Assembly: GCF_014170305.1 (NCBI RefSeq)
Contig: NZ_LZZT01000013.1
Location: 1 to 44,871, forward strand
Direction of reading: 5' to 3'
From: Achromobacter sp. UMC71
Lineage (GTDB): Bacteria > Pseudomonadota > Gammaproteobacteria > Burkholderiales > Burkholderiaceae_B
Length of the DNA: 44,871 nucleotides
In this document: positions 1-6,948 of the stretch, piece after piece
Layout of the letters: every line of letters starts with the position of its first letter
Numbering within the stretch: position 1 is the stretch's first letter
Translations under genes and position numbers: made by a program
The notes under the pieces: generated by a model
What the model was told of the DNA's origin: nothing
The model's input: only the letters and a program-made list of their open reading frames with translations
Databases searched by the model: none

Positions 1-417
1 AGCTGCTTGGCGACGTATTCCGGCGTCAGGCCGGCGAGGTTGGGGAAGATGCCGCTGGCGGGCGTGATGCCGGCCTGCCCGTGACAGGCCACGCAAGCCT
101 GGACGCCGGCCGCGGGCTTGCCGGTGGCGGCCAGTTGCTTGCCCGCCGCCGGGTCCGCGCCCTGCAGATAGCCTTCCCGCCCCGCCTCCCCCCGTCCCCG
201 GCCGCAGCGCGCTGGACTTCAGCGCCTCGCGGCCCGCCTGGGAAGGCTATCTGCAGGGCGCGGACCCGGCGGCGGGCAAGCAACTGGCCGCCACCGGCAA
301 GCCCGCGGCCGGCGTCCAGGCTTGCGTGGCCTGTCACGGGCAGGCCGGCATCACGCCCGCCAGCGGCATCTTCCCCAACCTCGCCGGCCTGACGCCGGAA
401 TACGTCGCCAAGCAGCT
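1..417. repeat. 178-bp perfect inverted duplication at window start
   Basis: Bases 1-178 are the exact reverse complement of 240-417, around a 61-base spacer (179-239). The right arm is coding sequence of a cytochrome c in its natural frame, and the left arm is the same coding sequence backwards. A perfect long palindrome cutting through a gene exactly at a sequence end is typical of a fold-back assembly or amplification chimera. A real inverted duplication cannot be excluded from sequence alone. Confidence 0.9.
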
Positions 418-826
418 GGCCGACTTCCGCCAGGGCACGCGCAAGCAGCCGCTGATGAACACCATCGCCCAGGCCCTGACCGAGCAGGAGATCGGGCAAC
501 TGGCGGCCTACTACGGCACCCTGGCGGGGCCGCCCCTGCACGTCGGGGAAGCCGGCGGCGAGGCGGCGCGCAAGCTGGATCAGGTGGGCGACGGCGCGCG
601 CGCCCTGCCCGCCTGCGCCAACTGCCACGGCCTGCGCGGCATGGGCGAAGGGCCGCTGCTGCCCCGGCTGGCCGGCCAGTCCAAGGAGTATTTCGCCGAC
701 CAGATCAACGCCTTTCGCAACGGCTCGCGCCAGAACGACGACGTGGGCGTGATGCGGGCGTTCGCGCAGCGCCTGACCGACGCCGAGGTCGACGCGCTGG
801 GCCAGTACTACGCCGGAGCGCGCTGA
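179..826 (+). CDS. diheme cytochrome c (c4-like), 5' end missing
   Basis: A periplasmic electron carrier with two c-type heme motifs, CVACH at 323-337 and CANCH at 614-628. Each is followed by the c4-type half that ends in an LAAYY or LGQYY helix, with candidate Met ligands in PLMNTIA and VGVMRAF. This two-domain layout of about 200 residues is normal for cytochrome c4/c553. The frame is open leftward through the spacer of the inverted duplication, so the true start and signal peptide are lost; the ATG-like starts inside the first heme motif are not real. Its stop is TGA at 824-826. No oxidase or dehydrogenase partner is visible, so the redox partner is unknown. Confidence 0.85.
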   Translation, partial: APPPPVPGRSALDFSASRPAWEGYLQGADPAAGKQLAATGKPAAGVQACVACHGQAGITPASGIFPNLAGLTPEYVAKQLADFRQGTRKQPLMNTIAQALTEQEIGQLAAYYGTLAGPPLHVGEAGGEAARKLDQVGDGARALPACANCHGLRGMGEGPLLPRLAGQSKEYFADQINAFRNGSRQNDDVGVMRAFAQRLTDAEVDALGQYYAGAR

Positions 827-882
827 AGCCGCGCACTGAACAGCCGATCCCCGTGGGCTCCGTCTTGGGGTCCATTTTTTTC

Positions 883-912
883 TTGGTGTTTTCCCTAATC
901 CCTTCTTATAAT
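883..912 (+). promoter_or_regulatory. sigma-70-type promoter of the mgt leader
   Basis: A perfect TATAAT lies at 907-912. A weak -35 (TTGGTG, 883-888) stands 18 bases upstream, in a locally AT-rich stretch. The predicted transcript starts near 919, giving a leader of about 290 bases before the first long gene at 1211. Confidence 0.6.
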
Positions 913-940
913 CGCAGCACTTTCAACCACCCCGAGATCA

Positions 941-1105
941 ATGTGGACAACGACGGATGTAGTCGATACACGACTGCTAGCGCCGCTTGACGCAGGATCC
1001 GCAGAGTTTTCTGCCGAGTCCTGCGTAAAGCCAGGACAAGGCCATTCGGCCTCGGACAGCCCCCGCGCGATGCGCGCACTGCCCAGGCCGCAGCCCTCCC
1101 CCTAA
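941..1105 (+). CDS. proline-rich upstream ORF in mgtC-type leader (54 aa)
   Basis: This ORF runs ATG 941 to TAA 1103-1105, starting about 22 bases after the predicted transcript start. Its last residues are LPRPQPSP: four of the last eight codons are proline and the stop follows a proline codon. Proline-codon-rich leader peptides (mgtL, mgtP) control mgtA and mgtCBR in Salmonella by ribosome stalling, and an MgtC gene lies downstream here. The ORF overlaps two hairpins (990-1026 and 1039-1052). Its Shine-Dalgarno is weak (GAG at 934-936). Translation is inferred, not shown; the peptide is longer than known MgtL or MgtP. Confidence 0.45.
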   Translation: MWTTTDVVDTRLLAPLDAGSAEFSAESCVKPGQGHSASDSPRAMRALPRPQPSP

Positions 1106-1160
1106 GACCCTCTTTACCGACGCGATTCGCGGGCTTTGTTGCGCCCGCCACGTAGCGGGC
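990..1160 (+). promoter_or_regulatory. structured leader with mutually exclusive hairpins
   Basis: Stem 990-997/1019-1026 (ACGCAGGA with TCCTGCGT) encloses 1001-1005/1010-1014. A second stem is AGGCC 1039-1043 with GGCCT 1048-1052. After the upstream ORF, GCCCGC at 1143-1148 can pair either with GCGGGC at 1129-1134 or with GCGGGC at 1155-1160, but not with both. Such alternatives are typical of attenuators. The 827-1210 gap is filled by this leader and its promoter. Confidence 0.45.
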
Positions 1161-1210
1161 AAGCGGCGCATGCATGTGGACCTTCCACCGTACTCCCCCT
1201 GGAGACGATC

Positions 1211-1585
1211 ATGCGCATCAAGAAATTCCTCCCTTTCCTGGACGGAGCCGCCGCCGCGCGCGGCGCGGCCCACGCTGCCGCGCCCGCTGCCCGCCCCTCG
1301 GCTCCCACCTACCAATTCACCATCGTCAGCGTCGCCGACACGCTGAACGTGCTGCGCAAGCAGCTGTACTACGAGCTGCAAGCCCTGGACCTGCGCGTGC
1401 TGAACGTGCGCATCTCGCGCCAGGATGCCGGCCAGCTGGCCAGCACCACGGTCACGCTGCAATGCCCGCCGCAGCTGCGCAGCCTGCTGAACGCCGTCGC
1501 GCTGCGCCTGGGCCAAAGCCCCGACGTGCGCCGGGTCCACTGGGAAAACGAAGCCGGCGCCAGCATCGCCGTGCTGCCGGCCTGA
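1211..1585 (+). CDS. small protein resembling the MgtC C-terminal (ACT-like) domain
   Basis: A 124-residue product. The start is ATG 1211 behind GGAGA at 1201-1205. After an Ala-rich N-terminus of about 35 residues comes a compact alpha/beta stretch with IVSVADTLNVLRKQ, then VTLQCPP, ending in LGQSPDVRRVHWENE. This resembles the cytoplasmic tail of MgtC proteins, which also ends in a strand of the form gV-x-x-v-x-W. No membrane segment is visible. It lies first in a likely operon with the 35-residue peptide and mgtC, behind a proline-rich leader. A regulatory or accessory role towards MgtC is inference; the family match is by eye only. Confidence 0.5.
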   Translation: MRIKKFLPFLDGAAAARGAAHAAAPAARPSAPTYQFTIVSVADTLNVLRKQLYYELQALDLRVLNVRISRQDAGQLASTTVTLQCPPQLRSLLNAVALRLGQSPDVRRVHWENEAGASIAVLPA

Positions 1586-1618
1586 ACGACGGAACCGAGT
1601 GACGGAAAGAAGACTGTC

Positions 1619-1726
1619 ATGAAAGATCCGTACAAATGCCTCCTCGTCGCCCGCGTGGCGGCCCTGCTGCTCATCTGGCTGCTGGCCTTCGTGCTGACGG
1701 CGCTCTCGGTCTGGCAACTGCCCTGA
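1619..1726 (+). CDS. small single-pass membrane peptide (35 aa)
   Basis: ATG 1619 to TGA 1724-1726. It has a short charged N-terminus (MKDPYK), then one hydrophobic helix of about 25 residues rich in Leu, Ala, Val and Trp, ending WQLP. A purine-rich Shine-Dalgarno (GGAAAGAAG, 1604-1612) precedes it. It lies 33 bases after the MgtC-tail-like gene and 58 bases before mgtC. Salmonella mgtCBR encodes MgtR, a 30-residue membrane peptide that targets MgtC for degradation, and E. coli MgtS is a similar membrane peptide for MgtA. The position suggests an analogous role here; no sequence homology to MgtR is claimed. Confidence 0.55.
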   Translation: MKDPYKCLLVARVAALLLIWLLAFVLTALSVWQLP

Positions 1727-1784
1727 GCGCCGCCAGCCTCTGGCCGGCAGTACCCCAACACATGCTGCACCCGAGAACAACAAG

Positions 1785-2498
1785 ATGAAGAACTTCGAAA
1801 ACATCCAGCTGCTGACGCTGGCCAACACCTTGATCAGCCTGGCCACGGCCTTCGTGCTCGGGTCCATCGTGGGCTTCGAGCGCCAAGTCCGCCAGCGCAC
1901 TGCTGGCCTGCGCACCAACGCCCTGGTAGCGGTGGGTGCGGCCATTTTCGTGGACATGGCATTTCGCATCGGCGGCCCCGATGGCGGCGCGCGCGTCGTC
2001 TCGTACGTTGTGTCCGGCGTGGGCTTCCTGGGCGCCGGCGCCATCATGCGCGAAGGTGGCAGCATTCGCGGCCTGAACACCGCGGCGACGCTGTGGGGCT
2101 CGGCCGCCATCGGCGCTTGCGCGGGCGCCTCGCTGATCCTCGAAGCGGTGGCGGCCACCGCCTTTGTCCTGGCGGCCAACACGCTGCTGCGGCCAGTGGT
2201 CAGTTACGTCAACCGCCAGCCGGTGGACGCACAGACCACGGAAGTCACCACCGTCATCCACGTCATCGCCCATGTCGACCAGCGCCAAGCCGCCATGGCC
2301 GTCCTGGAAGACGTGCTGGAAGACGAACAGCTGCCCCTGTCGGAACTGAAGATCGACCAGTTCGGCGAGAACGAGGTCGAGATCGAAGCGGCCTTGAGCG
2401 AAGCCTCGGTGGACGAACTGGACCTGGACCGCGTCACCGCCCGCATTGCCGCCGCGCCCGGCATCCGCACGGCATTCTGGGCCGCCAGGACGGTGTAA
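1785..2498 (+). CDS. mgtC: MgtC/SapB family membrane protein
   Basis: A 237-residue product, the usual family size. The N-terminal half carries the MgtC membrane signature: VGFERQVRQRTAGLRTNALVA, then VGFLGAGAIMREG, GLNTAATLW and AAIGACAGA, giving about four or five membrane segments. From about residue 145 follows the soluble ACT-like tail ending GIRTAFWAAR. MgtC proteins help growth at low Mg2+ and act on F1Fo ATP synthase in Salmonella. It is the last gene of the leader-controlled group starting near 919. Low Mg2+ control is inferred from the family and the leader. Confidence 0.9.
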   Translation: MKNFENIQLLTLANTLISLATAFVLGSIVGFERQVRQRTAGLRTNALVAVGAAIFVDMAFRIGGPDGGARVVSYVVSGVGFLGAGAIMREGGSIRGLNTAATLWGSAAIGACAGASLILEAVAATAFVLAANTLLRPVVSYVNRQPVDAQTTEVTTVIHVIAHVDQRQAAMAVLEDVLEDEQLPLSELKIDQFGENEVEIEAALSEASVDELDLDRVTARIAAAPGIRTAFWAARTV

Positions 2499-2600
2499 CG
2501 CCGCAAGCGCCAGCCTGGCGGCATGCGGCGATGCGTCGCATGCCCAGGCCCGCCGCAAGGGCGACGACGCCCCCAAAACCCTCTAGAATGGGCGCCGACC

Positions 2601-3002
2601 ATGCGCCGCCCGTTCCTGTCCATCGCCCGCAACGCCGCCACCCTCTGGCTGGTGCTGGCGCTGTTCGCGCTGAAGGCGCTGGTGCCGCAGGGCTTCATGC
2701 CCGCCGCCCAGCAAGGCACGCTGATCCAGCTATGCTCGGCTGCTGGCACCATCTGGGTGGCCGGTCCCGCCAAGCACGGCGATGCCCCAGACGAACGCCA
2801 TGCGGCCCAGGCTGCCGCCTGCCCGATGGGCGCCATGCTGGCGGCGCTGGCGTTACCGCCGTCCCCTGCGCCGCGGTTGGCCAGCAGCGCCGTCATGGCC
2901 CATCCGCTGGCCGCGCGCGCGCCGCCGCCCGTCGCCGAAGGCTTCCTGCGCGGCCCGCCGCTAGGCGCCCGCGCCCCTCCGTTTGTCTCGGTCCTCAGCT
3001 AG
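2601..3002 (+). CDS. DUF2946-type small membrane protein
   Basis: A 133-residue product with a hydrophobic N-terminus (LWLVLALFALKALVPQGFMP) and the family signature LKALVPQGFMP followed by spaced cysteines (LCSAAG, ACPMG). It ends in a Pro/Ala-rich tail. DUF2946 genes commonly sit beside TonB-dependent receptors, as here, where one begins 48 bases downstream. A TAGAAT hexamer at 2584-2589 would place the transcript start near 2597, so the mRNA would be nearly leaderless at ATG 2601. Function is unknown; an envelope metal-related role is suggested only by context. Confidence 0.75.
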   Translation: MRRPFLSIARNAATLWLVLALFALKALVPQGFMPAAQQGTLIQLCSAAGTIWVAGPAKHGDAPDERHAAQAAACPMGAMLAALALPPSPAPRLASSAVMAHPLAARAPPPVAEGFLRGPPLGARAPPFVSVLS

Positions 3003-3049
3003 TCGCTCCGCCGCCCCCTTGCGGCTTTATTGGCTTACCGAGAGTTTCC

Positions 3050-5215
3050 ATGTCTTTTTCTTCCGCCAGGACGCGCCGCGTCCTGAAACGGCGCGTGGCC
3101 GTCTGGACCGCGCTCGCCTTCACGCCCGCGCTGCACGCGCAGACCGTTGCCCCCGCACCCGCTGCCGCGCCCCGCGGCATCGCCACGCTGCCGGCCATCT
3201 CCGTCTCGGCCGAAGCGCCCTCCGCCACTTTGCTGGAACAAGCCAGCACCGGTACGCTGCTGGGCCTGACGCCCTTCGACACCCCGGCCAGCATCGAGGT
3301 CATCAGCAACGAGCAGCTACGTGAACGCGGCGCGGTCAACGTGACCGACGCCATCACCCAGGCGGCCGGCATCAGCGCCATGCGCCATCCCGGCAACGGC
3401 GGCTCGTCGCTGTCGTCGCGCGGCTTCACCGATTCGAATTCCGTGGCGCAGTTGTACGATGGCGTGCGGCAGTTCGGCGGCGTCGGCCAGACGTTCATCT
3501 ACGACCCCTGGGCCGTGGACCGCATCGAAGTCCTGCGCGGCCCGGCGTCGGTACTGTATGGCGAAGGCGCGATCGGCGGCGTGGTCAACGTGATTCCCAA
3601 GAAGCCCACCCGCGGCCCGATCGAAAACGAGATCCAGACCACTATCGGCACCCACGACACGCAGCGGTTGGGCTTTGGCAGCGGCGGTGCGCTGGACGAC
3701 AAGTGGTCGTACCGGCTGGACATCAGCGGCAACCACAGCGATTCGGGCATCAGCCTTGGCGATTCGCGCGACTTGGCCGTAACCGCCGCGCTGCGCCTGG
3801 ACGTGTCGCCCGAGCTGAACTTCACCCTGACCCAGGCCTATGCCTGGCAGGAGCCGATGCGCTACTTCGGCACGCCGCTGATCAACGGCGATATCGACTA
3901 CAGCCTGCGCGGCAAGAACTACAACGCCGCCGACAGCAAGATCATCTACCGCGATAGCCGCACGGAACTGAAGGCGGAATGGACGCCCAATCCCGCCACC
4001 CGGGTGCGCAGCCGCGTCTATTACATCGGCAGCGACCGCGACTACCGCGACGCCGAAAACTATACGTGGCAGCCGGCCAGCGGCCTGATCCAGCGCAGCG
4101 CCTACACCGACATCCGCCACGACCAGGAACAGGTCGGCACCGTCACCGACGCCAGCTTCGACGGCCACCTGTTCGGCCTGGCCAACAAGGTGGCGATGGG
4201 GTTTGAAGTCAACCGCGCCTCGCTCAAGCACACCAACAACTCGCCCTATTCGGGCACGTCGCTGGTGGACCCATACGACGTGGACCATGGCCGCTTCATC
4301 AACGTGGCCGGTACCACGCCGCGCTACCGCAACACGGCCGACCAGTACGCCCTGTTCGCCGAAAACCGCCTGATGCTGACCGAGCGCTGGTCGGTGCTGG
4401 GTGGCCTGCGCTACGACCACATCGACCTGAAGCGGCGCGACCTGGTCGCCGGGCAGACGGCCTTCGACACCACCTTCAACAACGTCGGCTGGCGCATCGG
4501 CACGGTCTACGACGTGTTGCCGACGCTGTCCGTCTACGGTCAATATGCCGAGGCCGCCGACCCGATCGGCAGCCTGCTGCTGCTGTCGCCGGCCAACAAG
4601 GATTTCGAGCTGTCCAAGGGGCGCCAGATCGAGGTCGGCGTCAAGCAGACGTTCTGGGACAACATGGGCCAGTGGACCCTGGCGGCCTACCATATCCGCA
4701 AGAACAACCTGGTGACGCGCGACCCGAACGACCCGTCGCTGCGCATCCAGGTGGGCGAGCAATCCTCGCGCGGGCTGGAAGCCACGCTGGGCGTCGAATT
4801 GACCCCGGCCTGGCGGGTGGACCTGAACGCCGCGGTGCTGCGGGCGCGCTACGACGACTTCAGCGAATCGGTCAACGGCACGGCCGTCTCGCGAGCCGGC
4901 AACGTGCCCACCGACGTGCCCGAACGCGTGGCCAATGCCTGGGTCAGCTGGAAGTTCGCGCCGCGATGGACCGCCAGCGCCGGCCTGCGCTACGTGGGCC
5001 GGCGTTTTGCCGATGCCGCCAACCGGCTGGAGATGGCGGGCTACACCACGACCAACCTGGCCCTGCAATGGGAGCCACGCCGCGACCTGACACTGGCGCT
5101 ACGCGCGTTCAATGTGTTTGACCGCCAGTACGCCGAAACCGCCTACTACAACCAGACGCAATGGCTGCTGGGCGAAGGACGCCGGGTGGAGCTCAGCGCG
5201 AACTACCGCTTCTGA
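3050..5215 (+). CDS. TonB-dependent outer membrane receptor
   Basis: A 721-residue product. A signal peptide ends near ALHAQ, followed by a TonB-box-like segment (LPAISVSAE). The plug domain has TPASIEVISNEQLRERGA, ITQAAGIS, SSRGFTDSN and IEVLRGPASVLYGEGAIGGVVNVIPKKP. About 22 beta strands follow and the protein ends in YRF, the usual terminal aromatic of outer membrane barrels. The plug motifs are those of siderophore receptors, so ferric-chelate import driven by TonB/ExbB/ExbD is likely; the ligand cannot be read from sequence. It follows the DUF2946 gene closely and its last 13 bases overlap the convergent AsmA-like gene. I see no clear Fur box in front. Confidence 0.92.
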   Translation: MSFSSARTRRVLKRRVAVWTALAFTPALHAQTVAPAPAAAPRGIATLPAISVSAEAPSATLLEQASTGTLLGLTPFDTPASIEVISNEQLRERGAVNVTDAITQAAGISAMRHPGNGGSSLSSRGFTDSNSVAQLYDGVRQFGGVGQTFIYDPWAVDRIEVLRGPASVLYGEGAIGGVVNVIPKKPTRGPIENEIQTTIGTHDTQRLGFGSGGALDDKWSYRLDISGNHSDSGISLGDSRDLAVTAALRLDVSPELNFTLTQAYAWQEPMRYFGTPLINGDIDYSLRGKNYNAADSKIIYRDSRTELKAEWTPNPATRVRSRVYYIGSDRDYRDAENYTWQPASGLIQRSAYTDIRHDQEQVGTVTDASFDGHLFGLANKVAMGFEVNRASLKHTNNSPYSGTSLVDPYDVDHGRFINVAGTTPRYRNTADQYALFAENRLMLTERWSVLGGLRYDHIDLKRRDLVAGQTAFDTTFNNVGWRIGTVYDVLPTLSVYGQYAEAADPIGSLLLLSPANKDFELSKGRQIEVGVKQTFWDNMGQWTLAAYHIRKNNLVTRDPNDPSLRIQVGEQSSRGLEATLGVELTPAWRVDLNAAVLRARYDDFSESVNGTAVSRAGNVPTDVPERVANAWVSWKFAPRWTASAGLRYVGRRFADAANRLEMAGYTTTNLALQWEPRRDLTLALRAFNVFDRQYAETAYYNQTQWLLGEGRRVELSANYRF

Positions 5216-6324
5216 TCGTTTGGCGAGAAAAGGTCGGAGATCGCGTCGCCCACGTCCTTGACCGCGCCGGCGACGCCGCCGGCCGCGCCTTCGGCGCCCA
5301 CGCCGATCATGTGGCCGACACCCCGGGCGATCTGCGCCGCGAACCCGCGCGACGCCGAGAACTTGGGGTTGTCCAGGCTGCCGGACAGGCTGAACTCCAT
5401 GCGCAGCGCGCCGCTGCGGTCTTGCATGGCGGCCAGCACCGCCTTGCGCGGCAACGAGAACAAGGAGCCGTCGCCGCTGAATTTCAGGTCGCGCAACGCC
5501 ACCACGCCGGACGCCTTCAATTGGCGCTTGGCGATGCGGGTCTGCATGTCCAGGTCCATCGCGCCGCCGGACAGCGACCCCGCGCCGTTTTCGGCCAGAT
5601 ACGGCGCCGCGTAACGGATATCCATGTTGCGCACCGCCACCTTGATATCGGCGTCGGTGCCGCCGACTTCAAGCGACCCCGTGGCGGTGACCGTAGCCGC
5701 ACCGTTGCGGTTGTCCTCGACCGAGCCCTTGAATTCCATGTCGCTGCGCTGGCCCCCGGCCGGCAGCACCAGTGGCGTCAGGCGGGCCGATACGCGATTG
5801 AACGGAATGCGGTGCGGCGGCTTGGCGATGGCGGCATCCAGGAAGTCCAGCCGGCCGTCGGTCAGCACGATGTCGTCGGCGCGGATGGGATGCTTGCGGC
5901 GCGTGACGCCATCGCTGCCGCCGTCGGCCTCGCGCAACGCGGCTTGCAGTGCCGGGGATATCTGCATGTCGCCATCCGGGGTACGCAGCACGGCAAAATC
6001 GAAGCCCTCGATGGTGATCTTGCGGAACACGGCCTCGTGCCGCAGGAATGACGTCCATTCAGGTTCGGCCACCACGCGCCGCGCGCTCGCCGGTGCGGCA
6101 TCCGCGCTACCCGCGATTTTCACGTCGGTCAGCACCAGCTGCTTGAAACCGACCTGCACGTTGCCCACCTGCGCGCGCGGACCAAGCATATTGGCGATAC
6201 GCAGTTCGACGATGCGGGTGCCGGCCAGCGCCAGCACCGCCAGCACGGCGGCCGCCAGCACGATGATGGCCAGCGCCATGCCCAGAGGCGAGCGGCGGCG
6301 CGCGGTAGCGGTATTCGTGCCCAT
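5203..6324 (-). CDS. AsmA/DUF748-like membrane-anchored protein
   Basis: A 373-residue product. An N-terminal membrane anchor (MALAIIVLAAAVLAVLALAG) is followed by a large beta-rich periplasmic part. It includes DADIKVAVRNMDIRYAAPYL and GSLSGGAMDLDMQ, typical of the AsmA/DUF748 repeating-groove proteins thought to move or sort lipids in the envelope. The C-terminus has a Gly/Ala-rich amphipathic stretch ending DLFSPNDQKR. It is convergent with the TonB receptor and its last codons overlap that gene by 13 bases. The exact subfamily is uncertain. Confidence 0.75.
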   Translation of the reverse strand: MGTNTATARRRSPLGMALAIIVLAAAVLAVLALAGTRIVELRIANMLGPRAQVGNVQVGFKQLVLTDVKIAGSADAAPASARRVVAEPEWTSFLRHEAVFRKITIEGFDFAVLRTPDGDMQISPALQAALREADGGSDGVTRRKHPIRADDIVLTDGRLDFLDAAIAKPPHRIPFNRVSARLTPLVLPAGGQRSDMEFKGSVEDNRNGAATVTATGSLEVGGTDADIKVAVRNMDIRYAAPYLAENGAGSLSGGAMDLDMQTRIAKRQLKASGVVALRDLKFSGDGSLFSLPRKAVLAAMQDRSGALRMEFSLSGSLDNPKFSASRGFAAQIARGVGHMIGVGAEGAAGGVAGAVKDVGDAISDLFSPNDQKR

Positions 6325-6479
6325 TGAAGATCCTGTTCGATGGCCGGGCCGCGACTCGGGCCCCGCGGAGCGCCTGCGGCCCTCCCCCCCGGCACCTTAC
6401 CGACGCCCCAGCCGTGGCGCAAGGCTTGCGCCATTACCGGTGCGGGGCCACCAAGGCGATGACCATCCAAACGGCGGAT

Positions 6480-6520
6480 GCGGCGATGCCCGCGCGGATA
6501 GTCCACGCGGGCATCGCCGC
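6480..6520. repeat. 15-bp perfect hairpin between convergent-strand genes
   Basis: 6480-6494 pairs perfectly with 6506-6520, with an 11-base loop. There is no T-tract on either strand, so it is a terminator-like or transcript-end structure for the Q-rich gene that stops at 6583 on the minus strand. The rest of 6325-6582 holds a 19-base palindrome at 6415-6433 and nothing else I can name. Confidence 0.6.
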
Positions 6521-6582
6521 TACTCACCCGGCGAACGCCATCAGGCGCTGCCACGCGGGCTCAATCGGGTATTGCTAGCGCA

Positions 6583-6771
6583 TCAACGCTGCGTCTGCGG
6601 ACGCTGGCCGGCTTGGCCAGGCTGCTGGCCCGGCTTGCCGTCCTTGTCCATTTGCTGGCCGCCCTGACCGGGCTGCTGCTGGCCCGGGGACTTGTTGCCG
6701 TCCTTCGGGCTTTCCTGGGTTTGCTGCTTTTGGGGCTGCTTTTGCTGGTCGGGCTGATTCGGGTTTGCCAT
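6583..6771 (-). CDS. Gln/Pro/Gly-rich low-complexity small protein (62 aa)
   Basis: Begins MANPNQPDQQKQPQK and continues as a hydrophilic, disordered Gln, Pro, Gly and Lys sequence without membrane segment or cysteine. ATG 6771 is preceded by a good AGGAG seven bases upstream; the longer in-frame start at 6798 lacks this. A sigma-54-type promoter (6816-6831, minus strand) lies 45 bases upstream. That groups it with the small stress genes of the 12.7-22.5 kb island, although it sits 6 kb away. Function unknown; disordered hydrophilic stress proteins are a loose analogy only. Confidence 0.65.
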   Translation of the reverse strand: MANPNQPDQQKQPQKQQTQESPKDGNKSPGQQQPGQGGQQMDKDGKPGQQPGQAGQRPQTQR

Positions 6772-6815
6772 TGCAAGTCTCCTAGTAGGCGGAACCATTC
6801 CGCCAACCCTGACGT

Positions 6816-6831
6816 AGCAACTGCCGTGCCC
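6816..6831 (-). promoter_or_regulatory. sigma-54-type promoter of the Q-rich gene
   Basis: Minus-strand sequence GGGCACGGCAGTTGCT has GG and GC exactly 10 bases apart. The expected start is near 6805, a leader of about 34 bases. It matches the shared form YRGGCAYG-N4-TTGCT of this window. Confidence 0.75.
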
Positions 6832-6948
6832 AACCGCGCCGCCGCCTGGGCGAACGGCGCGCGCCGCCCCGTAAGGCCGGTCCGGCCCCGGTAAATTAGG
6901 GGAATGACGAGTAGAAATGGCGGCGGCGCGAGCGTGCAGCCCTGGCCC

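Noticed and set aside
26..628. 200-residue minus-strand ORF at the left end
   Set aside because: It is the shadow of the cytochrome gene and of its fold-back copy. The composition and lack of any domain show that it is not a gene.
841..881. Possible intrinsic terminator after the cytochrome gene
   Set aside because: There is a run of seven Ts, but the stem before it has only four pairs.
2093..3049. Long N-terminal extension of the TonB receptor frame (1040 residues in total)
   Set aside because: The part before 3050 is Arg/Pro/His-rich shadow sequence overlapping mgtC and the DUF2946 gene. A normal signal peptide starts at ATG 3050.
3317..5068. 583-residue minus-strand ORF opposite the TonB receptor
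   Set aside because: High-GC antisense shadow with no domain. The plus-strand receptor is complete.
6415..6433. Palindrome giving GG-N10-GC on both strands, a possible sigma-54 site for the AsmA-like gene
   Set aside because: The spacing arises from the symmetry of the palindrome. The sequence has T at -26 and CA instead of YG in the -24 block, unlike the eleven others, so it was left out of the regulon.
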